A stretch of 48,288 bases of DNA from an uncultured Bacteroidales bacterium. GTDB taxonomy: Bacteria > Bacteroidota > Bacteroidia > Bacteroidales > Bacteroidaceae. Positions within the stretch are counted from its first letter, which is position 1. Every line of letters starts with the position of its first letter. The stretch covers positions 1 to 48,288 of the forward strand of contig CADAPC010000014.1 of assembly GCA_902789725.1 (NCBI GenBank), written 5' to 3'. Under the pieces are notes generated by a model. That model made no database searches. It was not told the DNA's origin and saw nothing but the letters and a program-made list of their open reading frames with translations. Both the position numbers and the translations under genes were made by a program. Shown in pieces: positions 36,248 to 45,509 of this stretch.

Positions 36248-38164
36248 ATGAAAAAGACTATTAAAAATATAACACTCTGCGGACTGATGGCGGTGGGAGC
36301 AGGATTGGCACTCTCATCATGCGAAGACTTCCTGACCATCACGCCAACATCGTCAATCGTGGAGGAAGATTATTGGAAGGACAAGAACGACTTGAACAAT
36401 GCCGTCATTGCATGCTACAAACGCATGGTGGACAACGACCTGCTTGAGAAGTATGTCTATTGGGGCGAGGAGCGTTCGGACAACTTTGAACGGTCAAGTG
36501 CCGTCGGTTCGTCTGGTCCTGTGGCAAACATCATGAATGCCAACCTCTTGCCCACCTACTACCAATTTGACTGGACCAGCATGTACAATGCCATCAACTA
36601 CTGCAACAAGGTGTTGGCTCACGGTCCCGAAGTTGTCAAGGAAGACGAGAGTTTCTCAGAGAACGACTGGAAGCCCATCCGTGCTGAAGTCACCACGCTC
36701 CGCGCGCTGTGCCACTTCTATCTGGTGCGCACATTCGGCGAGATTCCCTACGTCACCATCGACTACAACAACGACTCGCAAGAGCTGCATCTGCCGCAAT
36801 CTACACAGCTGGAAGTGCTGAACAACATCATCACAGACCTGGAGTCAATCAAGAACGAAGCGATGCAGGACTACGGCAACACGGTGGAGAACAAAGGACG
36901 CATCACCAAGAAAGCGGTCTATGCACTCTTGGCCGACGTGTATCTGTGGCGCGCCTCCTACAAGGCAGGCAACAACCAGCCCTTCAAGAAGGTGACGCTG
37001 TTGAGCAGCTACCGAGGCCCTCTAAGCGAGGCTGAATTGACCGCCCGTCAGGAGGACTACGGCACCACAGCCGCAGCCGACTACCAGAAGTGTGTGGAAT
37101 ACTGCGACCAAGTCATCAGCATGGTGAAGCAGGAGAAGATTGACTACATCAACAAGAACGGACTCAACATCGGCGGCGGAGCCATCGAGCTTGAGCTGGA
37201 GGATCTGCTCGCCCAAAACGAATCGACCAGCGGACAGAAGAAGAGCTACGCTATTTCAACGATGAAGCCCTACAACGCCATCTTCGGTGCAGGCAATGCC
37301 GACGAGTCCATCTTCGAACTGCAAGTGGAAGGAACCACTTATACAAATTCGCTGATTACGAACCTCTACTACAACATCAAAGATGGTAAAGTGGGCGCAT
37401 TCACTGGACCAGATGTACTGTACGGCGGTGTGGAATCCACTCCCAACACAACGAACGTAGGCTACGTGTTCACCAAGACTGACTACCGCCGTTGGGAAAC
37501 AATCATCTTCGAAGCTCCAGGCCAGAACAGCTTCGCCATTGGCAAATACATCAACCGCACGGTGTCGCAGAACAATCCTAACTACGTGTTCCTGACCGAC
37601 AATTCTGCACAGGCCCTGACCACCAACCTCATTGAGCAGAGCAAGCGCGCTGCCAGCAATGTGGATGCCAACTGGATTGTCTATCGACTCTCTGAGGTGT
37701 TCCTCATGAAGGCCGAAGCCCTTTCGCAGCTTTACAGCGACGAGGAGAACCTGATGACAGCCTTCAATTACGTGCGCGAGGTGTTCAAGCGTTCCAACCC
37801 TGTGGCTTACATGCCCAACAACCCCTCCAGCACGAAGGAGAACGACTCGCTGAAGTTCACCACCTTCGCCACGTCCGAAGCAATGGAGAAACTGGTGCTG
37901 CAGGAACGTCAGCGCGAGTTTGTAGGCGAGGGCAAACGCTGGTACGACTTGGTGCGCTTTGCGCTCCGTAGAGGCAGTACGGCGGAAATGCTGGACATCC
38001 TCTCGCACAAATATACCAACAGCAAGGCCATCAAGGCTAAACTTGCCGACATACAGTCACTCTACTCTCCTGTATATAACCAAGAGATTCGCAACAACAA
38101 TTGGCTCTATCAGAATGGAGTGTGGTCTGTAAACGAGACTTCTTCAAGAACTGATGAACTTTAA
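36248..38164 (+). CDS. SusD/RagB family surface lipoprotein (first copy)
   Basis: A 638-residue ligand-capturing lipoprotein that forms the lid on its SusC partner. The lipobox cysteine is C25 in LSSCEDF. FLTITPTSSIVEEDYWKDKNDL is the typical SusD opening, followed by TPR-like helices (RAEVTTLRALCHFYLVRTFGEIPYV: ALCHFYLVRTFGEIPYV). The C-terminal RQREFVGEGKRWYDLVRF is the characteristic closing motif. SusD proteins bind glycans or, in RagB, peptides; specificity is not readable. It starts 59 bases after SusC and is followed after 11 bases by the second FAS1 gene. Confidence 0.95.
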   Translation: MKKTIKNITLCGLMAVGAGLALSSCEDFLTITPTSSIVEEDYWKDKNDLNNAVIACYKRMVDNDLLEKYVYWGEERSDNFERSSAVGSSGPVANIMNANLLPTYYQFDWTSMYNAINYCNKVLAHGPEVVKEDESFSENDWKPIRAEVTTLRALCHFYLVRTFGEIPYVTIDYNNDSQELHLPQSTQLEVLNNIITDLESIKNEAMQDYGNTVENKGRITKKAVYALLADVYLWRASYKAGNNQPFKKVTLLSSYRGPLSEAELTARQEDYGTTAAADYQKCVEYCDQVISMVKQEKIDYINKNGLNIGGGAIELELEDLLAQNESTSGQKKSYAISTMKPYNAIFGAGNADESIFELQVEGTTYTNSLITNLYYNIKDGKVGAFTGPDVLYGGVESTPNTTNVGYVFTKTDYRRWETIIFEAPGQNSFAIGKYINRTVSQNNPNYVFLTDNSAQALTTNLIEQSKRAASNVDANWIVYRLSEVFLMKAEALSQLYSDEENLMTAFNYVREVFKRSNPVAYMPNNPSSTKENDSLKFTTFATSEAMEKLVLQERQREFVGEGKRWYDLVRFALRRGSTAEMLDILSHKYTNSKAIKAKLADIQSLYSPVYNQEIRNNNWLYQNGVWSVNETSSRTDEL

Positions 38165-38175
38165 TATTGAGAACA

Positions 38176-40275
38176 ATGAAGATTTTTAAGAACATAAAGA
38201 AATATTGTGGAGCAGCACTCCTACTCGGGGCTGTCGCCACAGTAACGCTGAATTCTTGTTCGGAGAACATCGACGAGAGCTCTCTCTACACCTTCACGGG
38301 TGAGATGATGACAGACCACTTCGAAAACAACCCCGAAACATTCAGCAGTTACCTCACCATTCTGGGCAAGGTGCACCAGAGCAAGCGTTCGTCTTCCACC
38401 ATGAAGGAACTGCTCGATGCTCGCGGCAACTACACTTGTTTTGCGCCTACCAACGAAGCAATTGCCATCTACCTCGACTCGCTCGTGAAGATTGGCGAAG
38501 CTTCCTCCACCGACGTGAACCAAATCCCCGACTCTGTAGCTGAAGCCATCGTCTTCAACTCCATCATCGAGAACGGGGACCAAGAAGCCTTTGCCACCAC
38601 ATCGTTTGCCAATGAAGAGCCACTCGGCATCACCAACATGAACGGACGCTACGTGACTCCATCCTACGGCAACGACGAGGATAACAACACCATCATCTAC
38701 ATCAACATCTACTCCAAAATCATCGATGGCGACATCGAAGTGGAGAATGGCTACATCCACACCATCGACCGTGTGCTTTCGCCATCCAATGCCACCATTG
38801 CCGACATGATCATGACAACGGACAACACTTCACTCTTCGGCGAGTGCATTGCCCTCACCGGATGGGATGCAAAACTCACAAAGTACAAAGATGAAGCATG
38901 GGAGGAGAAGTATGATGACATTCGCGGAACCATCTACAACGGCATCAACGGCGGTTGGGAAGGACTCTATCCCGAAAAGCGACTCTTTGGCTACACCATC
39001 TTTGTGGAGACCGACTCTGTCTTCGAAGCCAACGGCATCACCGACATTGAATCGCTGAAGGAATATGTGCGTGCCAACAATAATTTCGACGACGACACCA
39101 ACTGCGGCCATGTGACCAGCTGGGACGAAGACTACGAGAACGACTACAACTGGCTCAACCAGTTTGTGGCTTACCACATTTTGCCCGAAAAACTCAGCTA
39201 CACCAACATGGTGACTTTCGCCAACGAATATGGTTGCGATGCCACCATGATGAAGACTCGCACCGCCAACCAGTTCTACGTGAACGTGTGGGAATACTGG
39301 GAGACGATTGGTGTGCAGCGTCGTTCAGTAAAAATCACAGGTTGCCGCGTAAACGGCGAAATTCAGCGCCGCATCAACCGCAAGTCGGTTTACAATCAAA
39401 GCAACTGCCGCGAGATACAGTCGGCCATCACCATTCCCGGACTGCTCGTCAACCCAAGCAATGGCGACTACGACACCGATGCCCTCAACGGTATCTACTT
39501 CCCCATCGATGGCATCCTGCTCTGGACCCCCGACGTGCCCAACAAGGTGCTCAACGAACGTCTGCGCTACGACATCACGTCGCTCTTCCCCGAGCTACTG
39601 ACCAACAACATCAAGCAGAACCGCATCAACTCTTGGTACTTCATGAAGGACTATCTCGACAACGTCTATGAAATTGTCGAAGGAACCGACTTTGAGTATC
39701 TGCCCAACACAAGCTACTCTTCGGGCACAGGCTCCTGGATGGACTACCAAATTGACGAGTTCAACATCCGCGGTCAGTTCGACTTCACCATGAAGCTGCC
39801 ACCCGTTCCCTACACCGGCACTTACGAACTTCGCTATGGTGTGTGGGCCAACAACAACCGTGGTATGGCGCAAATCTACATGGGCAAGAACCCCAAGAAC
39901 CTGCCTGCCATCGGCATCCCAATCGACCTCCGTTCAGCATCGGGCACCAACCCCGCATCGACAGGTTGGGTGACAGAAAGCACCATTGCCCCAGCAGGTG
40001 CCGACTCTACTGCTCTCTACGAAAACCAGAAGACCATGCGCAACCTGGGCTTCATGAAGGGACCGAAGTACATTCAGGTGAGCGGTGGCACCGGCCGCGA
40101 CTCGCAGAACAACCTGCGCAAGATTATCTACACAGGCCAGTTCGAAGCCGGCGAAACCTACTGGATTCGTTACAAGTCAGTACTTACCAGCAACTCTACC
40201 GAGTTCTTCTACGACTACATCGAACTCGTACCAAAGTCAGTTTATGCTGGAGAAAACAATGAAGATATTTGGTAA
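38176..40275 (+). CDS. FAS1-domain lipoprotein with C-terminal beta-sandwich (A)
   Basis: A 699-residue lipoprotein, cysteine C28 in LNSCSEN. Two FAS1-like units are recognisable: unit 1 with YTCFAPTNEAIAIYLDSL and closing NGYIHTIDRVLSP, a textbook FAS1 pair; unit 2 with YTIFVETDSVFEANGI, VAYHILPEKL and closing LNGIYFPIDGILLW. The last ~230 residues, from about 470, look like a separate beta-rich domain (FDFTMKLPPVPYTGTYELRYGVW: YTGTYELRYGVW; ETYWIRYKSVL; EFFYDYIELVP) resembling carbohydrate-binding or galactose-binding-like sandwiches. That assignment is by strand pattern only. The start is the ATG at 38176 rather than a TTG three codons earlier. It lies between the first SusD and another FAS1 gene. 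Confidence 0.82.
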   Translation: MKIFKNIKKYCGAALLLGAVATVTLNSCSENIDESSLYTFTGEMMTDHFENNPETFSSYLTILGKVHQSKRSSSTMKELLDARGNYTCFAPTNEAIAIYLDSLVKIGEASSTDVNQIPDSVAEAIVFNSIIENGDQEAFATTSFANEEPLGITNMNGRYVTPSYGNDEDNNTIIYINIYSKIIDGDIEVENGYIHTIDRVLSPSNATIADMIMTTDNTSLFGECIALTGWDAKLTKYKDEAWEEKYDDIRGTIYNGINGGWEGLYPEKRLFGYTIFVETDSVFEANGITDIESLKEYVRANNNFDDDTNCGHVTSWDEDYENDYNWLNQFVAYHILPEKLSYTNMVTFANEYGCDATMMKTRTANQFYVNVWEYWETIGVQRRSVKITGCRVNGEIQRRINRKSVYNQSNCREIQSAITIPGLLVNPSNGDYDTDALNGIYFPIDGILLWTPDVPNKVLNERLRYDITSLFPELLTNNIKQNRINSWYFMKDYLDNVYEIVEGTDFEYLPNTSYSSGTGSWMDYQIDEFNIRGQFDFTMKLPPVPYTGTYELRYGVWANNNRGMAQIYMGKNPKNLPAIGIPIDLRSASGTNPASTGWVTESTIAPAGADSTALYENQKTMRNLGFMKGPKYIQVSGGTGRDSQNNLRKIIYTGQFEAGETYWIRYKSVLTSNSTEFFYDYIELVPKSVYAGENNEDIW

Positions 40276-40292
40276 CCAATAAACGAACAAAT

Positions 40293-42161
40293 ATGAAAAT
40301 CAAAAACATTAAATGGCTCACAGGTTCACTGATGACAGCGGCACTCGCCGCTGGCATCACAGCCTGCTCCGATGACCATTTCGACATATCATCTGATGCC
40401 GCAGGCAAGCAGACCATTTGGCAGAACATTCAGGCCAACAATGATCAGCTCAGCGAATATGCCGACATCCTGCAGAGCGTCTATTACTCGCAGTCGGAAG
40501 ACAAAGTGACTGCTGAGACCTATGCCGATCTGCTGAATGGCGAACAGACTTTCACCATCTGGGCTCCCGTGAACGGTTCGTTCAACTACAGCTACTACAA
40601 AGACCTGCTCAAATCAGGTGTGCGCGAGAACATCTATAAGGTGGAGAAAGAACTCATCCGCAACAACATGACTCGCTACAGCAACGTCATCAACGGCACC
40701 GACTCGGTGAAGATTGACCTCTTCAACAGCAAGTCCGCTTGGCTCAACTATGGCAAACAAACCCTCAAGGGTGTGGCCATCCGCAAAGCCAACATCGGTG
40801 CCTCGAACGGTGTGCTCCATATCACCTCGGCTGCAGTAGAGTACCAGCCCAACCTCTATGAGTACCTCGCCTCGCGCGCCGACCTCGACTCCATCAACAC
40901 GTTCATCAAGAGTTTCCAAACCAACGAGTTTGACGAGAACGCTTCGGCAAAAGGCCCCACGATTGACGGCAAAATCACCTACGTGGACTCTGTCACCTAC
41001 CTGTCTAACGACTACACGCAAAGCTTCATGAACGCTTACCTGGACCGCGAGGACTCCAGCTACGCAATGGTCATCCCCACCAACGAAGCCTGGAAGTCAA
41101 TGCTTGAGAAAACTCGCAAGTATTTCAACTTCAAGTCTTCCTACAAGCAGGACATCAACACCCAGACAGAAACGGGAGCCGACACCCTCATTCAGGGTGT
41201 GGAGACAGCATTCACTCAGGCTGAAATCGACTCGTTGAACAACCTCTACGCCAAGAACGCCATTTGCCAAAATCTGGCCTTCAACGCCAAGTGGCAGTAC
41301 GAGCAGATTCCTATCACCACCATCGCCGACATCCAAGCCGCTGATGCCCGTCAGGACTCGCTCCATTCCACAGCTTTCACCAAGTTCAAGAAAACAGGTA
41401 CGCTCAACCAGACAAACAAAGCCCTTGCCTCTGGTATTTCGAACACGGTGGAAGTGGATAACTTCGCCAACATCTTCGGCAATGCCGACCCTGTGGAGGT
41501 GAGCAACGGCTACGCCTATGTGGTGAATAACTTCGCATTCCCCTTCAAAAGCTTTGCGCCCGACATCGACGAACTTTACTACGAGTCGTGCGACAACATG
41601 TGCGAACCTTATACAACCACAAAGACCTACACCCGCCCCACTGTCATCATCGATGGCGACACGGTCAAGAGCGACTCCACCTTCAAGTACACCTACTTGG
41701 CCATGAAGAACAAGAGCACATCCTCCCACCCCGGAGCCTATTTCCGTGTGCCCGAAGTGCTCTCCTGCAAGTACGACATCTATGTGGTGATTGGTTACAA
41801 CACCGACTACAACCTGCAGAACAAGTTCTATGCCTACATTTCTTACGACAATGCAGAGAAACGCCTCTCTGACCAGCGCCTCCACAACATGAACGAGGGA
41901 GCCGTCGATGCCCAGGGAGAAAGCATCTACGACACCGACTTCTTCGTGAACCGCGGCATCCACTACAACGACAAGGGTGAAATCGACTACACCGACACCA
42001 TCTGCATCGCCAAGGACTTTGAGTTCCCTGTTTGCTACGCTGGTCTGACAAGCGCTTACCCAGTCATCAACATCAAGAGCAGTTTCAAATCCACCGAAAA
42101 GGCTTTCTACTCACGAGAAATTTGGGTGAACTCCATCATACTGAAATCTAAAGAATGGTAA
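40293..42161 (+). CDS. FAS1-domain lipoprotein with C-terminal beta-rich domain (B)
   Basis: A 622-residue lipoprotein, cysteine C25 in ITACSDDHFD with acidic residues after it, consistent with surface export. FAS1-like unit 1 contains FTIWAPVNGSFNYSYY and ends near NGVLHITSAAVEY. Unit 2 contains YAMVIPTNEAWKSML, FNAKWQYEQIP and closes at NGYAYVVNNFAFP. The remaining ~190 residues form a beta-rich C-terminal domain (YDIYVVIGYNTDY, NKFYAYISYDN), parallel in position to that of the preceding gene though with little obvious sequence identity. The two are probably ancient paralogs. The ATG at 40293 is chosen over a TTG at 40269 that would overlap the previous stop. It sits 20 bases before the second SusC start. 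Confidence 0.8.
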   Translation: MKIKNIKWLTGSLMTAALAAGITACSDDHFDISSDAAGKQTIWQNIQANNDQLSEYADILQSVYYSQSEDKVTAETYADLLNGEQTFTIWAPVNGSFNYSYYKDLLKSGVRENIYKVEKELIRNNMTRYSNVINGTDSVKIDLFNSKSAWLNYGKQTLKGVAIRKANIGASNGVLHITSAAVEYQPNLYEYLASRADLDSINTFIKSFQTNEFDENASAKGPTIDGKITYVDSVTYLSNDYTQSFMNAYLDREDSSYAMVIPTNEAWKSMLEKTRKYFNFKSSYKQDINTQTETGADTLIQGVETAFTQAEIDSLNNLYAKNAICQNLAFNAKWQYEQIPITTIADIQAADARQDSLHSTAFTKFKKTGTLNQTNKALASGISNTVEVDNFANIFGNADPVEVSNGYAYVVNNFAFPFKSFAPDIDELYYESCDNMCEPYTTTKTYTRPTVIIDGDTVKSDSTFKYTYLAMKNKSTSSHPGAYFRVPEVLSCKYDIYVVIGYNTDYNLQNKFYAYISYDNAEKRLSDQRLHNMNEGAVDAQGESIYDTDFFVNRGIHYNDKGEIDYTDTICIAKDFEFPVCYAGLTSAYPVINIKSSFKSTEKAFYSREIWVNSIILKSKEW

Positions 42162-42181
42162 AACTCCAAAATAACAAAAAC

Positions 42182-45100
42182 ATGAAAAATCAGAATATTC
42201 ACACAGGCTTGCTTCGCCTCGGTATAGGTCTCATGATGTTATCAGGAGCTAATACCTTATTTGCACAGGAAGCAGAACAAGCACCAGCCAAGCCTGCACG
42301 AGCCACCGTTGCCCTTCCTCTGTACGAGATGAAGGAGGTGAGCGGCTATGTTTACGATGCAGCCACCAAAGCCCCCATCGACGGAGCCAAGGTGCAGGCC
42401 TACGGCAACGACCGATACACCATCATGACGGGCGAGGACGGTAAATACACCCTCAAGGTGCCCGTATTCATCAATTCTCTCTACGTCACTGTACCTGAGT
42501 ACAACGACGTGCAGGTGAGCTTCGACGGAGCCACCGCTCCCGACGTAGCGCTCTACAGCAGCGTGTTCAACACCGTCTATAAGCCCACCACCGGCATCAC
42601 CGCAGGCGCAGTGGCCGAAATGGGCGAAATCACCTCAGCCATTGTCGTAGATGATGAGATTGAGAACCGTCTTTCAGGCGACATTCACACCATCAGTCGC
42701 TCAGGCATGCGCGGACAAGGTGCTGCCATGTTCATCCGAGGCCTCAACTCGCTCAACATCAACGCACAGCCCCTCATCATCCTCGACGGTATGGTGATGG
42801 ATCCACAGCTTGACCGCACCAGCATCCATGACGGATTCTTCAACAACATCCTCGCTGGCATTGACCCTGAGGACATCGAATCGGTTGAAGTGATGAAGAA
42901 CGCCACCTCACTCTACGGTTCGCGTGGCGGCAACGGTGTCGTCATCATCAACACCAAGCGCGGACACTCTATGGCCACCAAGATTAACGTGAGCCTCAAC
43001 ACAGGCTTCGAACTGACTCCGTCCACCCCTTCCATGATGAATGCGAGTCAGTATCGCGGCTACGTGAGCGAACTCTTGGGCACAACTACCTACGGCTCGG
43101 AACACACCACATCCAGCACCACCATCCCGTTCCTCAACAGCAACCCCAATTACTACTGGTACCCCATGTACCACAATGAGACGGACTGGTCGAAGAAGCT
43201 CTACCACACCGCTGTGACGCAGAACTACAAGGTGAATGTGCAAGGTGGTGACGACGTGGCCATGTACAACCTCTCGCTGGGTTACACCAACGCACAATCC
43301 ACCGCCAAAGAGAACGGGTTCGATCGCTTGAACATTCGTTTCAACACCGACATCAAGCTTCTCAAAAACCTCTCCACACAGCTCGACCTGGCTTACAGCA
43401 AACTCTCCTACAACCTCCGCGACAACGGATGGGCTGAAGCTTATGAGAGCAGCACCATCTCCTCGCCCAACGTGCTCGGCCTCATTCAGGCTCCGTTCCT
43501 GTCCAAGTACGGCTACTACACAGGCGACGATGGCTCGCTCCACCTCTCTTCGGTTTATGCAGGCAAGTACATCGACGATGACAACTACCCCTTCAACTTC
43601 GCCTCCGCCTACGGCACCAACACTGCACTGGCCAACCCCTACTGGATTCTCCAGAACGGTGACGGAGACAACAAAAACCGTCAGGAGGTGACTCAGTTCA
43701 ACCTCAACATTATGCCCAAGTGGGAAATCAACAAGCACCTCACCCTCACCAACCGCTTCGCCTACCAACTGAACCGCTCCAACGAGAAGTACTACCTTCC
43801 CGAAGCAGGTATCCCCGTCTTCAACTACGAAGGCTATGGTGACGTGACCTCGGTGGTGAAGTCTCTCTTCTCGAAGGAGACCTCCGTGTTTGAGGATTTC
43901 CGCATCAACTGGACAGGCAGCTACGGCATGCACGACATCACGGCGTTCGGTGGCCTGCGCTTCACCAGCAACAGATTCTCCGACTCCTACATGCGCTCCT
44001 ACAACACAGGTAACGACAAAATGCCTAACCAGACCAACTCCAACAAGTTCCGCTCGGTGGATGGCAACCAAGACTCTTGGAACAACCTCGCCTACTACCT
44101 GCAGGCACGCTGGGCAATAAAGAACACTTACTTCCTGGAGGGAACACTCTCGGCTGAAACGTCTTCACGCTTTGGACATAAGTCGAAAGAGGGCATTAAG
44201 GTCTTCGGTGTCAAATGGGGTATCTTCCCCAGCATTCAGGCTGGATGGGTCATCAGCAACGAACCTTGGATGCAAGGCGTGCGTGCCATCAACAACCTGA
44301 AGCTTACTGCTGGCTACGACGAATCGGGCAACGACAACATCGACTACTCTGCTGCCCGCACCTACTTCAAGTCCTTCACCTTCTTGAAGACAGCCACAGG
44401 TCTGCAACTCGAAAACATCGAGAACCCCGCCATCCAGTGGGAGACCACCCGCAGGTGGAACATTGCACTCAACGGTTCGTTCTTCAACAACCGCGTGCAA
44501 GCAGGTGCCGACTTCTACATCGCCAACACCCACAACCTCATCACGCAGAAGAGCATCAACTACCTCTCCGGCTTGGCTGGCTACCTCTGCAATGGCGGTT
44601 CGCTGCGCAACACGGGTGTGGATGTAAGAGCCAACGTCATCCTGATCAACACCAAGGACTTCAAATGGCAACTTGGTGCCACCATGGGCCACTACAAAAA
44701 CAAGATTACCTCGCTGCCCGAAGGCGACTACACCCAGAAGATTTACGGAGCCGAAGTGCTCACCTCGGTGGGTAACCCCGCTGGCGTGTTCTACGGCTAC
44801 AAGACCGCTGGCGTGTTCGCCAACGATGCTCAGGCTTCTTCTGCCACCACCGCCACAGCCGACGGGTACCTGAAGTACCCCACCGGCATCACCAAGTCCC
44901 CCTACCGCAACTTCTCGGCAGGCGACATCCATTTCGTTGACCTTGATGGCAACGGCATCATCAACGATGCCGACAAAACCACCATCGGCGACCCCAACCC
45001 CGACATCTATGGCACCATCTACACCAACTTCACCTACAAGCGTTGGAGCCTCGACATCAACTTCAAGTACTCTGTTGGCAACGACATCTATAACTACCAG

Positions 45101-45496
45101 CGCAGCCAGCTCGAGTCGCTCAACACATTCTACAACCAGACCACCGCAGCCATGAACCGCTGGACCTACGAAGGCGACAATGCCCTCCTGCCACGCGTCA
45201 TGTCGCCCGAATCTGAGCAGTGGGTGAACAACGAGCGCTTCTCCGACCGCTGGATTGAGAACGGCTCCTACTTCAAGCTCAAGAAGGTACGCCTCTCCTA
45301 CCAGCTGCCACTCAATCTATCCTGGATTCAGGGTCTGACCATCTGGGCAGAGAGCAATAACCTCTTCACTCTCACCAAATACACAGGAAAAGACCCCGAG
45401 TTCTCCTGTGGCAACGGTGTGCTCTATCAGGGCATCGATGCAGGTCTGCTGCCCAGCAACAGAAGTTTCAACCTCGGTGTAAAAATCAACTTGTAA
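42182..45496 (+). CDS. SusC/RagA family TonB-dependent outer membrane transporter (second copy)
   Basis: A 1104-residue outer-membrane importer. Signal peptide (about 1-28, ending LFAQE), then an atypical linker rich in Ala/Pro (EQAPAKPARATVALP), a regulatory-like beta-sandwich (EVSGYVYDAATKAPIDGAKVQAYG), and a plug with AAMFIRGLNSLNINAQPLIILDG and MKNATSLYGSRGGNGVVIINTKRG (ATSLYGSRGGNGVV). The barrel ends with FNLGVKINL. A conventional TonB box was not recognised; SAIVVDDEIENRL lies at about the place where one would be expected. The ATG at 42182 (MKNQNIHTG) is preferred to the one at 42155, which overlaps the preceding stop codon. The first and second SusC proteins are only distantly similar, so this is not a recent duplication. 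Confidence 0.95.
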   Translation: MKNQNIHTGLLRLGIGLMMLSGANTLFAQEAEQAPAKPARATVALPLYEMKEVSGYVYDAATKAPIDGAKVQAYGNDRYTIMTGEDGKYTLKVPVFINSLYVTVPEYNDVQVSFDGATAPDVALYSSVFNTVYKPTTGITAGAVAEMGEITSAIVVDDEIENRLSGDIHTISRSGMRGQGAAMFIRGLNSLNINAQPLIILDGMVMDPQLDRTSIHDGFFNNILAGIDPEDIESVEVMKNATSLYGSRGGNGVVIINTKRGHSMATKINVSLNTGFELTPSTPSMMNASQYRGYVSELLGTTTYGSEHTTSSTTIPFLNSNPNYYWYPMYHNETDWSKKLYHTAVTQNYKVNVQGGDDVAMYNLSLGYTNAQSTAKENGFDRLNIRFNTDIKLLKNLSTQLDLAYSKLSYNLRDNGWAEAYESSTISSPNVLGLIQAPFLSKYGYYTGDDGSLHLSSVYAGKYIDDDNYPFNFASAYGTNTALANPYWILQNGDGDNKNRQEVTQFNLNIMPKWEINKHLTLTNRFAYQLNRSNEKYYLPEAGIPVFNYEGYGDVTSVVKSLFSKETSVFEDFRINWTGSYGMHDITAFGGLRFTSNRFSDSYMRSYNTGNDKMPNQTNSNKFRSVDGNQDSWNNLAYYLQARWAIKNTYFLEGTLSAETSSRFGHKSKEGIKVFGVKWGIFPSIQAGWVISNEPWMQGVRAINNLKLTAGYDESGNDNIDYSAARTYFKSFTFLKTATGLQLENIENPAIQWETTRRWNIALNGSFFNNRVQAGADFYIANTHNLITQKSINYLSGLAGYLCNGGSLRNTGVDVRANVILINTKDFKWQLGATMGHYKNKITSLPEGDYTQKIYGAEVLTSVGNPAGVFYGYKTAGVFANDAQASSATTATADGYLKYPTGITKSPYRNFSAGDIHFVDLDGNGIINDADKTTIGDPNPDIYGTIYTNFTYKRWSLDINFKYSVGNDIYNYQRSQLESLNTFYNQTTAAMNRWTYEGDNALLPRVMSPESEQWVNNERFSDRWIENGSYFKLKKVRLSYQLPLNLSWIQGLTIWAESNNLFTLTKYTGKDPEFSCGNGVLYQGIDAGLLPSNRSFNLGVKINL

Positions 45497-45509
45497 CACA
45501 TAGACAATC

